The position numbers were made by a program, and so were the translations under genes. A stretch of DNA of 64,000 bases from contig NZ_CADESW010000012.1 in the NCBI RefSeq assembly GCF_902830275.1, forward strand, positions 124,001 through 188,000, given 5' to 3'. The stretch's first letter is position 1; every line of letters begins with the position of its first letter. This DNA comes from Burkholderia stagnalis (lineage in GTDB: Bacteria > Pseudomonadota > Gammaproteobacteria > Burkholderiales > Burkholderiaceae). Below the pieces are notes generated by a model. The model saw only the letters and a list, made by a program, of their open reading frames with translations. It was not told the DNA's origin and made no database searches. This document shows positions 1 through 8,097 of the stretch, piece by piece.

Positions 1-22
1 CTCATTGAACGGAATCGTCACG

Positions 23-658
23 ATGTTTACCGGAATTGTCGCGGCCGTCGGCCGCATTGAATCGATCCAGCCGCTCGGCGCGTCGCCGGACGCGGGCGTG
101 CGCCTCACCGTGAAAGCCGGCGGGCTCGACCTCGCCGACGTCGCGCTCGGCGACAGCATCGCGATCCAGGGCGCGTGCATGACGGTGATCGAGAAGTCGG
201 CCGACGCGTTCGACGTCGAGGTGTCGCGCGAGAGCCTGAACCGCACGGTCGGCCTCGCGGCGCCCGGCGACGTCAATCTGGAAAAGGCGCTGCGCGCGCA
301 TGACCGGCTCGGCGGGCACATCGTGTCCGGCCACGTCGACGGGCTCGGCACGGTGTCGCACTTCGCGCCGGTCGGCGAGTCGCACGAGCTGCGCATCGTC
401 GCGCCGCGCGAGCTCGGCCGCTACCTCGCATACAAGGGCTCGATCACCGTGAACGGCGTGAGCCTGACCGTGAACTCGGTCGCCGACCGCGCGGACGGCT
501 GCGAATTCTCGATCAACCTGATTCCGCACACGGTCGACGTGACGACGCTGCGGCACTTGAAGGCAGGCAGCACGGTCAACCTCGAGGTCGACATGATCGC
601 GCGATACGTGGAGCGGATGCTGTCGGCGTCGCAACCCGCCGGCACCCCGCAGGACTGA
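23..658 (+). CDS. ribE: Riboflavin synthase, alpha subunit
   Basis: Converts two molecules of 6,7-dimethyl-8-ribityllumazine to riboflavin, the last step of riboflavin synthesis in the cytoplasm. The 211-residue product starts MFTGIV, the invariant start of this family, and shows the two tandem lumazine-binding barrels; the second begins near residue 98 with MFTGI-like spacing and contains the ITVNGVSLTVN motif. An ATG at position 23 is preferred over an upstream in-frame codon because the MFTGIV N-terminus is catalytic in the family. It precedes ribBX and ribH, separated from them by a GGDEF gene on the other strand and a DUF1993 gene. Upstream sequence is cut by the window edge. Confidence 0.97.
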   Translation: MFTGIVAAVGRIESIQPLGASPDAGVRLTVKAGGLDLADVALGDSIAIQGACMTVIEKSADAFDVEVSRESLNRTVGLAAPGDVNLEKALRAHDRLGGHIVSGHVDGLGTVSHFAPVGESHELRIVAPRELGRYLAYKGSITVNGVSLTVNSVADRADGCEFSINLIPHTVDVTTLRHLKAGSTVNLEVDMIARYVERMLSASQPAGTPQD

Positions 659-701
659 CCGTCCGGCGCGGGCGCCCCGGAGCCATCCGGGCGCCCGCGT
701 C

Positions 702-1862
702 TCAGGCCGCGATATCGGCGTGCGCGGCGGCCGTCACGCGGTCGCGCCCGGCCGCCTTCGCCGCATAGAGCGCGGCGTCGGCGCGGGCCATCAGCTGCGA
801 CAACGGTTCATCGGCCGCGCGCTCGGCCACGCCGGCGCTGAACGTGAACCGGACACCGCCCGCCCCGCCGCCGCCTGCGGCACGCGCCAGCGAAGCGCGC
901 AGCCGCTCGATCGCGCGCGTGGCATCGCCCTCGGCGGTGTCCGGGCAGAGCACGGCGAACTCCTCCCCGCCGAGCCGCCCGAACAGGTCGCACGGCCGGA
1001 TTCCGCCCGACACGACCGCGGCGAAATGCACGAGCGCCTGATCGCCGGCCGCATGGCCGTGGCGGTCGTTGATCGTCTTGAAGTTGTCCAGGTCGACGAT
1101 GGCGAGCGACAGCGGCACGCCGGCGCGCACCGCGCGCAGGCAATGCTGCTCGGCCCGCTCGAGAAACGCGCCGCGCATCATCGCCCCCGTCAGGCCGTCG
1201 ATGGTCGCGAGCCGCTCGAGACGTTCCGCCACCCGGTCGTGCGCGAGCATCACGACGCCCATCGACAGGCACAGCAGGCTCAGCACGCCGAGCGCGAGAA
1301 ACACGACGTTCGCCGGGGCCACGCTCGCCACCGACGTGTCGCGCAGGTGGCCGAGCATGAACCCGGCGCTGCGTGCGGCATGGGCGAGCGCGCCGGCCGC
1401 GGCCACGACGGCGACGAACACGTAGCTGTACGTGGGCCGGTTCGCCGGCCGGCGGCGCCACGCCAGCCAGCCGATCGAGAAGCGCGTGTAGGCGACGAAT
1501 GCGGACATCAGCACGACGCGCACGCGCGAATCGCCGCCGTTCAGCGCGAAATCGACCAGCACCAGGATCAGCAGCGCGACAGCGGCCAGCTCGGCGCGAT
1601 ACACGGCGCGCACGCCGAAGAATTGCCGGAAGCCGTGCAGCACCGCGAGCGTCGCGCACGCATACAGCGCCGCCGCCACGCCGACCACGGCCGTGGATGT
1701 GCCGTCCGCGAGCGCGAGCACGATCGACACGGCCATCAGCGCCTGCGCGGCGAGCCAGCTGCGCAGGCCCGGCAGGCCGGCGCGCAGCAGCGAGCCGAGC
1801 ACGGCCAGCGACACGATGCAATGGATCAACAGGATCAGCAGGAGAACGGCGGGAGTCGACAT
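702..1862 (-). CDS. Membrane-anchored diguanylate cyclase (GGDEF)
   Basis: Probably makes the second messenger cyclic di-GMP from GTP. The 386-residue product, from the ATG at 1862, has an N-terminal block of about seven hydrophobic helices (to about residue 210) and a C-terminal GGDEF domain. The active-site motif is GGEEF at about 298-302. An inhibitory I-site RPCD lies at about 289-292, five residues upstream, which is the canonical spacing for product feedback inhibition. An open frame continues upstream of the chosen start, but its arginine-rich translation looks non-coding, while MSTPAV leads directly into the first membrane helix. There is no recognisable N-terminal sensor family; the signal it reads is unknown. 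Confidence 0.9.
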   Translation of the reverse strand: MSTPAVLLLILLIHCIVSLAVLGSLLRAGLPGLRSWLAAQALMAVSIVLALADGTSTAVVGVAAALYACATLAVLHGFRQFFGVRAVYRAELAAVALLILVLVDFALNGGDSRVRVVLMSAFVAYTRFSIGWLAWRRRPANRPTYSYVFVAVVAAAGALAHAARSAGFMLGHLRDTSVASVAPANVVFLALGVLSLLCLSMGVVMLAHDRVAERLERLATIDGLTGAMMRGAFLERAEQHCLRAVRAGVPLSLAIVDLDNFKTINDRHGHAAGDQALVHFAAVVSGGIRPCDLFGRLGGEEFAVLCPDTAEGDATRAIERLRASLARAAGGGGAGGVRFTFSAGVAERAADEPLSQLMARADAALYAAKAAGRDRVTAAAHADIAA

Positions 1863-2210
1863 GTCCGGAGCGCCCAATCTGAATCGCCGAACGCCGCCGC
1901 CCGTGTGCCGCCCCCCGGCGCATCGCGCCGTCTGGCTGGCCCCGCCGAAAGTGCGTGCCGCGCTTGCGCGCCGGCGATGCGATCGGGTCGGTACGGACGC
2001 GATCCGTCGCGCCCGGCGTTCTGGTCCGCCCGCACGTCGTGCGAACGGTGCGCGCATTCTAACCGCTGCGGCTGACGGCACGCGAGCGCCGCGCGCTCAC
2101 GCGTGCGCGCGCGACATTGCGTCCGCGCTATGATGCCGAAGCGCCCAGCGCGCAATCCCGAGAACCGTCACGCGCCCCATCGCGCTCACGCACTCCATCG
2201 AGGTATCCCC

Positions 2211-2717
2211 ATGTCCATTTCGATGTACCAGGCCTCCGTGCCTGTCCTGATTCGCGGCCTGACCAGCCTGCAGCACATCCTCGGCAAGGCTCAGGCGCAC
2301 GCGGCCGAGAAGCAGATCGATCCGTCGGTGTTCATCGGCGCCCGCCTCTACCCGGACATGCTGCCGCTCGTCCGCCAGGTCTACATCGCGACCGACACGG
2401 CGAAGGGCTGCGCCGCGCGGCTGGCCGGCGTCGAGATTCCGAGCTACCCGGACGTCGAGCAGACCTTCGACGAGCTGCAGGCGCGCCTGCAGAAGACGAT
2501 CGACTACCTGAAGCACTTCGACGCGGCGCAGATCGACGGCATGGAAGACCGCCAGATCGTGCTCAAGATGCGCACCGGCCCGCTGGAGTTCACCGGCCAG
2601 TCGTACCTGCTGGGCTTCGTGCTGCCCAACTTCTTCTTCCACGTGACGACCGCGTACGACATCCTGCGCCACAACGGCGTCGAGCTCGGCAAGCTCGATT
2701 TCCTCGGCCGCCCGTAA
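2211..2717 (+). CDS. DUF1993 family protein
   Basis: A 168-residue cytoplasmic protein of the DUF1993 family, whose members are predicted helical bundles related to the DinB-like fold; function is not established. The start MSISMYQASVPVLIRGL matches the family's usual N-terminus, and the ATG at 2211 is preferred over an in-frame codon at 2103. A conserved histidine-rich end (HVTTAYDILRHNGVELG) supports the family call. It is transcribed on its own toward ribBX and is followed by a perfect GC-rich hairpin at 2732-2760. Confidence 0.85.
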   Translation: MSISMYQASVPVLIRGLTSLQHILGKAQAHAAEKQIDPSVFIGARLYPDMLPLVRQVYIATDTAKGCAARLAGVEIPSYPDVEQTFDELQARLQKTIDYLKHFDAAQIDGMEDRQIVLKMRTGPLEFTGQSYLLGFVLPNFFFHVTTAYDILRHNGVELGKLDFLGRP

Positions 2718-2731
2718 CGGCGGCGCCCCGC

Positions 2732-2760
2732 CCCGGCCGGCGCGCAACACGCCGGCCGGG
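2732..2760 (+). terminator. GC-rich stem-loop after the DUF1993 gene
   Basis: A perfect 11-bp inverted repeat (2732-2742 with 2750-2760) encloses a 7-nt loop 15 bases after the stop codon. There is no T-run, so it may be an RNA-stabilising hairpin rather than a classic intrinsic terminator. Confidence 0.45.
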
Positions 2761-2885
2761 CCTGCCCGGCGGCCGGCTGCGCCGGCATTTGCCCCCGCGG
2801 CGCGACGGCCGCCGCCCGCGCCAGCCGAAACCGGGCCCGGCTGGCGTAAAATACGCACTTTCCTCTTTCTCGCCCTTCCCCCTTT

Positions 2886-4031
2886 ATGACGCTCGCCTCC
2901 ACGCCCGACATCATTGCCGAGCTGAAAGCCGGCCGGATGGTGATCCTGGTCGACGAAGAAGACCGCGAAAACGAAGGCGATCTGGTGATCGCCGCCGAGT
3001 TCGTGACGCCGGAAGCGATCAACTTCATGGCCAAATACGGCCGCGGCCTGATTTGTCTGACGTTGACGCAGGAACGCTGCAAGCAGCTGCACCTGCCGCT
3101 GATGACGTACCGCAACGGCACGCAGTACGGCACCGCGTTCACGGTCAGCATCGAAGCGGCCGAAGGCGTGACGACCGGCATCTCGGCGGCGGACCGCGCG
3201 CACACGATCGCCACGGCGGTCGCGCACGACGTGCGCCCCGAGCACATCGTGCAGCCGGGCCACGTGTTCCCGATCATGGCGCAGCCGGGCGGCGTGCTCG
3301 TGCGCGCCGGCCACACCGAGGCCGGCTGCGACTTCACGGCGCTCGCGGGCCTTACGCCCGCCGCGGTGATCTGCGAAATCATCAAGGACGACGGCACGAT
3401 GGCCCGCCTGCCCGACCTGATCGAGTTCGCGCAGGAGCACAACCTGAAGATCGGCACGATCGCCGACCTGATCCACTATCGCAGCCGCACCGAGTCGATC
3501 ATCGAGCGCGTCGCCGAGCGCACGATGCAGACGGCGCACGGCACGTTCCGCGCGGTGCTGTACCGCGACCAGCCGACCGGCTCGCCGCACATCGCGCTGG
3601 TGCGCGGCACGCCGTCGCCGGAGCGCGACACCCCGGTGCGCGTGCACGAGCCGCTGTCGGTGCTCGACCTGCTCGAGACCGGCGTGTCGACCCACTCGTG
3701 GACGCTCGACGCGGCCATGCGCGAGATCGCGCAGCGCGACCACGGCGTGATCGTGCTGCTCAACTGCGGCGACACGAAGGAACATCTGGTCGACGTCTTC
3801 AAGGCGTTCGACGAGGAAGAGAAGGCCGCGGTGCTGAAGCGCCGTCCGGTCGATTTCAAGACGTTCGGCATCGGCGCGCAGATCCTGCGCGATGTCGGCG
3901 TCAGCAAGATGCAGGTGCTGTCGAATCCGCGCAAGCTGGGCAGCATGTCCGGCTACGGCCTCGAAGTCACGGGCTTCATTCCGATGCCCGGCGGCGAAGC
4001 CAAGGCCTGCGGCTCGACGCCGCACGCGTAA
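2886..4031 (+). CDS. ribBX: 3,4-dihydroxy-2-butanone-4-phosphate synthase with degenerate GTP cyclohydrolase II domain (RibBX type)
   Basis: The N-terminal domain (about 1-205) makes the four-carbon riboflavin precursor from ribulose 5-phosphate; the acidic DEEDRENEGD loop at 23-32 and the TGIS and HVFP motifs are intact. The C-terminal domain (about 206-375) resembles GTP cyclohydrolase II, but the zinc-binding stretch with three cysteines is replaced by PVRVHEPLSVLDLLETG. That arrangement matches RibBX, a proteobacterial variant whose C-terminal half lacks cyclohydrolase activity, so a separate ribA is expected elsewhere. It is often annotated ribBA. The gene starts at an ATG 14 nt after a TAAAAT-type -10 region and leads into ribH and nusB. 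Confidence 0.9.
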   Translation: MTLASTPDIIAELKAGRMVILVDEEDRENEGDLVIAAEFVTPEAINFMAKYGRGLICLTLTQERCKQLHLPLMTYRNGTQYGTAFTVSIEAAEGVTTGISAADRAHTIATAVAHDVRPEHIVQPGHVFPIMAQPGGVLVRAGHTEAGCDFTALAGLTPAAVICEIIKDDGTMARLPDLIEFAQEHNLKIGTIADLIHYRSRTESIIERVAERTMQTAHGTFRAVLYRDQPTGSPHIALVRGTPSPERDTPVRVHEPLSVLDLLETGVSTHSWTLDAAMREIAQRDHGVIVLLNCGDTKEHLVDVFKAFDEEEKAAVLKRRPVDFKTFGIGAQILRDVGVSKMQVLSNPRKLGSMSGYGLEVTGFIPMPGGEAKACGSTPHA

Positions 4032-4085
4032 CCCGTCACGGCGCTTTCGCCTTATAACCGTTCATCCACACCACGGACAAAGATC

Positions 4086-4607
4086 ATGGAAATCGGACAA
4101 TACCAACCGAATCTCGAAGGCGACGGCCTGCGTATCGGCATCGTGCAATCGCGCTTCAACGAGCCGGTATGCAACGGCCTCGCCGACGCGTGCGTCGAGG
4201 AACTGGAGCGCCTCGGCGTCTCCGGCGAAGACGTTCTGCTGGTGTCGGTGCCGGGCGCGCTGGAAATCCCGCTCGCGCTGCAGAAGCTCGCGGAAAGCGG
4301 CCAGTTCGACGCGCTGATCGCGCTCGGCGCGGTGATCCGCGGCGAGACCTACCACTTCGAACTCGTATCGAACGAGAGCGGCGCGGGCATCACCCGCATC
4401 GGCCTGGATTTCAACCTGCCGATCGCGAACGCGGTGCTGACGACCGAAACCGACGAGCAGGCCGTCGCGCGCATGACCGAGAAGGGTCGTGACGCGGCGC
4501 GCGTGGCGGTCGAGATGGCCAACCTGACGATGGCGCTCGACCAGCTCGGCGACGACGAAGACGAAGACGAAGAAGAGGACGAAGACGACGAAGAGGAGCG
4601 CGCATGA
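4086..4607 (+). CDS. ribH: 6,7-dimethyl-8-ribityllumazine synthase
   Basis: Condenses the RibB product with 5-amino-6-ribitylaminouracil to give lumazine, the substrate of RibE; it assembles into pentamers or 60-mers in the cytoplasm. The family motifs GALEIPLA and GAVIRGETYHFE (with the catalytic histidine) are clear. At 173 residues it is slightly longer than usual because of a C-terminal tail of about 20 residues made almost only of Asp and Glu after QLGD. The stop overlaps the nusB start as ATGA, so the two are translationally coupled. Confidence 0.96.
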   Translation: MEIGQYQPNLEGDGLRIGIVQSRFNEPVCNGLADACVEELERLGVSGEDVLLVSVPGALEIPLALQKLAESGQFDALIALGAVIRGETYHFELVSNESGAGITRIGLDFNLPIANAVLTTETDEQAVARMTEKGRDAARVAVEMANLTMALDQLGDDEDEDEEEDEDDEEERA

Positions 4608-5041
4608 AGAAGAGCGCCCGCCGACAATCGCGCGAGCTGGCGACGCAAGGCCTGTATCAGTGGCTGCTGTCGAACGCGTCTTCAGGCGAGATCGACGCGC
4701 AACTGCGCGGCGCGCTGGGTTACGACAAGGCCGACAAGGATCTGCTCGACGCGATCCTGCACGGCGTGATCCGCGAGCATGCAACGCTTGCGGAAGCGCT
4801 CACGCCGTGCCTCGACCGTCCGATCGACCAGCTGTCTCCGATCGAACGGGCGGTGCTGCTGATCGCGACCTTCGAACTCACGCATCACCTCGAAACGCCG
4901 TACCGCGTGATCATCAATGAAGCGGTCGAGCTGACCAAGACGTTCGGCGGCTCCGACGGCTACAAGTACGTGAACGGCGTGCTCGACAAGCTCGCCGCGA
5001 AGCTGCGCCCCGCCGAAACGCAGGCGCGCCGCAACGGCTGA
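4604..5041 (+). CDS. nusB: Transcription antitermination factor NusB
   Basis: RNA-binding partner of NusE (S10) in antitermination of rRNA operons. The 145-residue helical protein has the arginine-rich N-terminus (SARRQSRELA) and the family motif EYPYRVIINEAVEL-like segment (TPYRVIINEAVELTK), followed by GYKYVNGVLDKLA near the end. The start codon overlaps the ribH stop by four bases. This ribH-nusB order is common in proteobacteria. A good intrinsic terminator begins seven bases after the stop codon. Confidence 0.97.
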   Translation: MKKSARRQSRELATQGLYQWLLSNASSGEIDAQLRGALGYDKADKDLLDAILHGVIREHATLAEALTPCLDRPIDQLSPIERAVLLIATFELTHHLETPYRVIINEAVELTKTFGGSDGYKYVNGVLDKLAAKLRPAETQARRNG

Positions 5042-5047
5042 CCTCCG

Positions 5048-5071
5048 ACGGGCGCGCATGCGCCCGTTTTT
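5048..5071 (+). terminator. Rho-independent terminator after nusB
   Basis: An 8-bp stem (5048-5055 with 5060-5067) with a GCAT loop is followed by five T residues. It closes the ribBX-ribH-nusB unit. Confidence 0.8.
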
Positions 5072-5101
5072 CATTTCACGCTCCCCTCTTCCGACCGACC
5101 G

Positions 5102-6298
5102 ATGAATACCACCGCCGATTCGCTCGTGACGCTCGCAGCGCGCGTCGACGCGATCCAGCCGTTCTATGTGATGGAACTGGTGAAGGAGGCGCAGCGGCTC
5201 GAAGCCGCGGGCCGCGACATCATCCACATGGGCATCGGCGAACCGGATTTCACCGCGCCGGAGCCGGTGGTCGAGGCCGCCGCCGCCGCGCTGCGCCGCG
5301 GCGTCACGCAATACACGAGCGCGCTCGGCATCGCGCCGCTGCGCGAGGCGATCGCCGCCCACTATGCGCGCGCGTACGGCATCACGGTCAGCCCGGAGCG
5401 GATCGTCGTGACGGCGGGCGCGTCCGCCGCGCTGCTGCTTGCGTGCCTTGCGCTCGTCGGCCGCGACGACGAGGTGCTGATGCCCGACCCGTCGTACCCG
5501 TGCAACCGGCATTTCGTCGCGGCGGCCGAAGGCCGCGCGGTGCTCGTGCCGAGCGGCCCGGCCGCGCGCTTCCAGCTCACCGCGAACGACGTGCGCCGGC
5601 TATGGGGCGACAGGACGCGCGGCGTGCTGCTCGCGTCGCCGTCGAACCCGACCGGCACGTCGCTCGAGCCCGACGAGCTGAAGCGGATCGTCGAGGCGGT
5701 GCGCGCCCGCGGTGGCTTCACGATCGTCGACGAGATCTACCAGGGGCTCAGCTACGACGCGCCGCCCGTGTCGGCGCTGTCGTTCGGCGACGACGTCGTC
5801 ACCGTCAACAGCTTTTCGAAGTACTTCAACATGACCGGCTGGCGGCTCGGCTGGCTGGTCGTGCCGCCGGCGCTCGTCAGCACCTTCGAGAAGCTCGCGC
5901 AGAACCTGTTCATCTGCCCGTCCGCGCTCGCGCAGCACGCGGCGCTCGCGTGCTTCGAACCGGCCGCGCTCGAGATCTACGAAGCGCGCCGCCTCGAATT
6001 CAAGCGGCGCCGCGATTTCATCGCGCCGGCGCTCGAGCGGCTCGGCTTCACGGTGCCCGTGATGCCGGACGGCGCATTCTATGTATACGCGCACTGCGGC
6101 GGCGTCGCGCATCCGGCGGCCGGCGACAGCGCGGCGCTCACGCAGACGATGCTGCACGACGCGGGCGTCGTGCTGGTGCCGGGCATGGATTTCGGCGTGC
6201 ATGCGCCGCGCGACTATATCCGGCTGTCCTATGCGACCGCGTACCCGCGCCTCGAAGAAGCGGTCGAGCGGCTCGCGACGCTGTTCGGGCAGCGCTGA
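5102..6298 (+). CDS. Fold-type I PLP-dependent aminotransferase (class I/II)
   Basis: A 398-residue cytoplasmic aminotransferase of the aspartate/alanine aminotransferase superfamily. The PLP lysine is K240 in NSFSKYFNMTGWRLGW; the nucleotide-phosphate motif SPSNPTG (about 179-185) and VDEIYQGLSY (about 209-218) are intact. The substrate cannot be read from sequence; relatives act on alanine, valine, glutamate or aromatic amino acids. It stands alone between two terminators. The ATG at 5102 is followed directly by a typical N-terminal helix. Confidence 0.9.
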   Translation: MNTTADSLVTLAARVDAIQPFYVMELVKEAQRLEAAGRDIIHMGIGEPDFTAPEPVVEAAAAALRRGVTQYTSALGIAPLREAIAAHYARAYGITVSPERIVVTAGASAALLLACLALVGRDDEVLMPDPSYPCNRHFVAAAEGRAVLVPSGPAARFQLTANDVRRLWGDRTRGVLLASPSNPTGTSLEPDELKRIVEAVRARGGFTIVDEIYQGLSYDAPPVSALSFGDDVVTVNSFSKYFNMTGWRLGWLVVPPALVSTFEKLAQNLFICPSALAQHAALACFEPAALEIYEARRLEFKRRRDFIAPALERLGFTVPVMPDGAFYVYAHCGGVAHPAAGDSAALTQTMLHDAGVVLVPGMDFGVHAPRDYIRLSYATAYPRLEEAVERLATLFGQR

Positions 6299-6336
6299 GC
6301 GGGGCTGCGCGGCACGCCGGCGCAAGCCGGCAGGCG

Positions 6337-6365
6337 AAAAAAAAGCACCCTCGCGGGTGCTTTTT
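6337..6365. terminator. Bidirectional Rho-independent terminator
   Basis: A 6-bp GC stem (6345-6350 with 6355-6360, loop TCGC) is flanked by eight A residues on the left and five T residues on the right. It can stop the aminotransferase transcript on the plus strand and the transglycosylase transcript on the minus strand. Confidence 0.85.
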
Positions 6366-6391
6366 CGTTTTCTCCGGGCCGGATTCGCACG

Positions 6392-7513
6392 TTATGCGCC
6401 GAACTCCGAGTGATCGCCGCGCGACTGCTTGGCGGAATCGACGCTCGCGTCGTCCTGCTGCGGCGCCTTCGGCGCGGCCGACTTGGCGGCGACGATCGGT
6501 TGCGCGTTGTCGAGCGTGGCACGGACCCGCTTCGCGCCGCCCGTCGACGACACCGCGGCCGTGACCATCGGCTTCGCCTGCTGGGCCGGCGCCTGCGGCG
6601 CAAACACCGACACGCTGCGGCCGCGGGCCACGTCGCGCAGCCGGCCGCGCTCGGCCATCACCTTCGAGCCGTAACCGTTGTCATCGGGGTTCGTCGAGCC
6701 GTTGTACAGGCGCAGGCCGCTCGCGAGCGAGCCGCCGCGCGCGATGCAGTCCTTCAGCACGAGTGCGCCGACCTGGATGTTCGCGAGCGGCTGCAGCGCG
6801 GTGCCGGTGCCGCCGAAATACTCGAACTTGTCGGAATGGACCTTCGACATCACCTGCATCAGGCCCTTCGCGCCGACGCCGCTCTCGGCGTACGGGTTGA
6901 AGCCCGATTCGATCGCCATCACGGACAGCAGCAGCAGCGGATCGAGGCCGACGTCGTGGCCGGTCTGGAACGCCGCCTTGACGAGCTGGCCGACCGGCTC
7001 CTGCGCGACGCGGTAGCGGCGCGACAGGTAGGTGGCGACGAGCGCCTGCTGGCGGTTCGACGCGAGCGCGCGGTCGTCGCGCGCATCGGCGGGCACCCGC
7101 TGGGCCGGGATCAGCTTCGCGAGCGTGACCGGCGACTGGCCGTTGCGGGCGTCGTCGGCGGCGTCGTTCTGCGAGACGGCTTCCGATGCGACGTCGAGAT
7201 CGGCCGCCAGCGCGTCGGTCTCCGGACCGTCGTCCTGCTGCGGCTGCGCGCCCGCGGGCGCGAAATTCGGCAGCGGATGGCCGGTCAGCAAACGGGCCGG
7301 ACCGGCCTGCACGGCCGCGGACACGACCGGCATCAACTTCGCGGCGAGCGTGCCGCGCACGGCCGGCAGCATCCAGAGGGCAAGCGCGACCGCAACAGCG
7401 AGACAACCTACGACGCTGAATAAGTGGTGACTGACACGCGTCCCGCGACGCAGCATTTCACGCACGAGGTGCGTATGCCGCTCATTGGGACGCCACGATA
7501 ACCAAGCGTTCAT
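6392..7513 (-). CDS. Membrane-anchored lytic transglycosylase (SLT domain)
   Basis: Predicted to cleave peptidoglycan glycan strands in the periplasm. The 373-residue product has an N-terminal basic segment, one membrane anchor at about 32-49, a low-complexity linker, and an SLT/goose-lysozyme-like catalytic domain at about 175-290. The catalytic glutamate is E202 in MAIESGFNPYAESG, followed by the GLMQVM motif. The C-terminal 80 residues are low-complexity and Ala/Lys-rich. A GGGAG ribosome-binding site lies 6 nt before the ATG at 7513. A TTATAC-like -10 element is found on the minus strand near 7630. Confidence 0.88.
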   Translation of the reverse strand: MNAWLSWRPNERHTHLVREMLRRGTRVSHHLFSVVGCLAVAVALALWMLPAVRGTLAAKLMPVVSAAVQAGPARLLTGHPLPNFAPAGAQPQQDDGPETDALAADLDVASEAVSQNDAADDARNGQSPVTLAKLIPAQRVPADARDDRALASNRQQALVATYLSRRYRVAQEPVGQLVKAAFQTGHDVGLDPLLLLSVMAIESGFNPYAESGVGAKGLMQVMSKVHSDKFEYFGGTGTALQPLANIQVGALVLKDCIARGGSLASGLRLYNGSTNPDDNGYGSKVMAERGRLRDVARGRSVSVFAPQAPAQQAKPMVTAAVSSTGGAKRVRATLDNAQPIVAAKSAAPKAPQQDDASVDSAKQSRGDHSEFGA

Positions 7514-7709
7514 TCAGATCTCCCATGAACATGATTCATGCGGCTCGCTCTGCTCGATGGCGAGACGGAACACGCGCCGCGGAATCACGACGCCGCACGT
7601 CATGGCTGGACGCGCAGGCATCGGAGAAACGGTATAAGTACCGTTCGAGGCCACGGCAGGACAGGGCCGGCGCCTTTCTCAAGGCGGGCAAATGCGGTGG
7701 CACTCACGC

Positions 7710-7735
7710 AAAAAACCAGCGTCAGGAGGCGCTGG
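7710..7735 (-). terminator. Rho-independent terminator of the candidate small RNA
   Basis: A 6-bp stem (7716-7721 with 7730-7735) with an 8-nt loop is followed on the minus strand by six T residues. Confidence 0.75.
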
Positions 7736-7848
7736 CTGTGACTACGACTAGAGCCGTCGACAGGCCGTGCAGGTTCCGGCGGACGGTGACGCGCTGCGTC
7801 AAAGATCGGTGATTGGCGGCTTGAAGCCTTTTACCCTGCAACCAATGT
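7710..7848 (-). ncRNA. Candidate small RNA of about 140 nt
   Basis: On the minus strand a good sigma-70 promoter (7855-7882) and a textbook intrinsic terminator (7710-7735) bracket about 140 nt without a convincing reading frame. The predicted RNA can form a 5' stem closed by ATTGG/CCAAT around an inner GGCTTCAAGCC hairpin, then a GACGC-AGC-GCGTC hairpin, then the terminator hairpin, whose loop reads CCTCCTGA and is complementary to a ribosome-binding site. It lies between the transglycosylase gene and ubiD. Because the terminator falls before the transglycosylase start, it could instead be an attenuated leader of that gene. No named family is recognised. Confidence 0.55.
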
Positions 7849-7854
7849 GAGCGG

Positions 7855-7882
7855 ATTCTATCAGGGTTTTATAGATCGTCAA
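7855..7882 (-). promoter_or_regulatory. Sigma-70 promoter of the candidate small RNA
   Basis: Minus strand TTGACG (7877-7882), a 16-bp spacer and TAGAAT (7855-7860). The match to consensus is strong for this GC-rich genome. Transcription should start near 7848. Confidence 0.6.
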
Positions 7883-8097
7883 CACTATAAAAACTCGAAA
7901 TCATAACAAAAAGTAATTACAGCTGACCCTTCAGAAGCCGGAGCCCCTTGCCGTAGGGGGTTTGCGCGCCGTCGACTTTTTTCTGCGCCGGGCAGCCGCG
8001 CGGCCGGCCGGGTAAAATCGTCGGTCGATTCGGGGCCGCAGCCGGCCGCTGCGCCCGCCCATCGCCGCCCGCCGTGCGGGCGGCCCGGACCTTATTC

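Larger units (their letters stand above)
7514..8097. other. Intergenic region between transglycosylase and ubiD
   Basis: No protein-coding gene is supported. It contains the transglycosylase promoter side (7514-7700), the candidate small RNA (7710-7848), an AT-rich stretch at 7855-7917 with its promoter, and a TAAAAT -10-like element near 8012 that probably serves ubiD. Confidence 0.6.

Noticed and set aside
720..2075. Long plus-strand frame opposite the diguanylate cyclase
   Set aside because: An Arg/Ala-rich translation typical of the antisense of high-GC genes; the minus-strand GGDEF protein explains the region.
2718..2885. FMN riboswitch before ribBX
   Set aside because: No RFN-like conserved segments in the 168-base gap; only a hairpin and a -10 element are visible.
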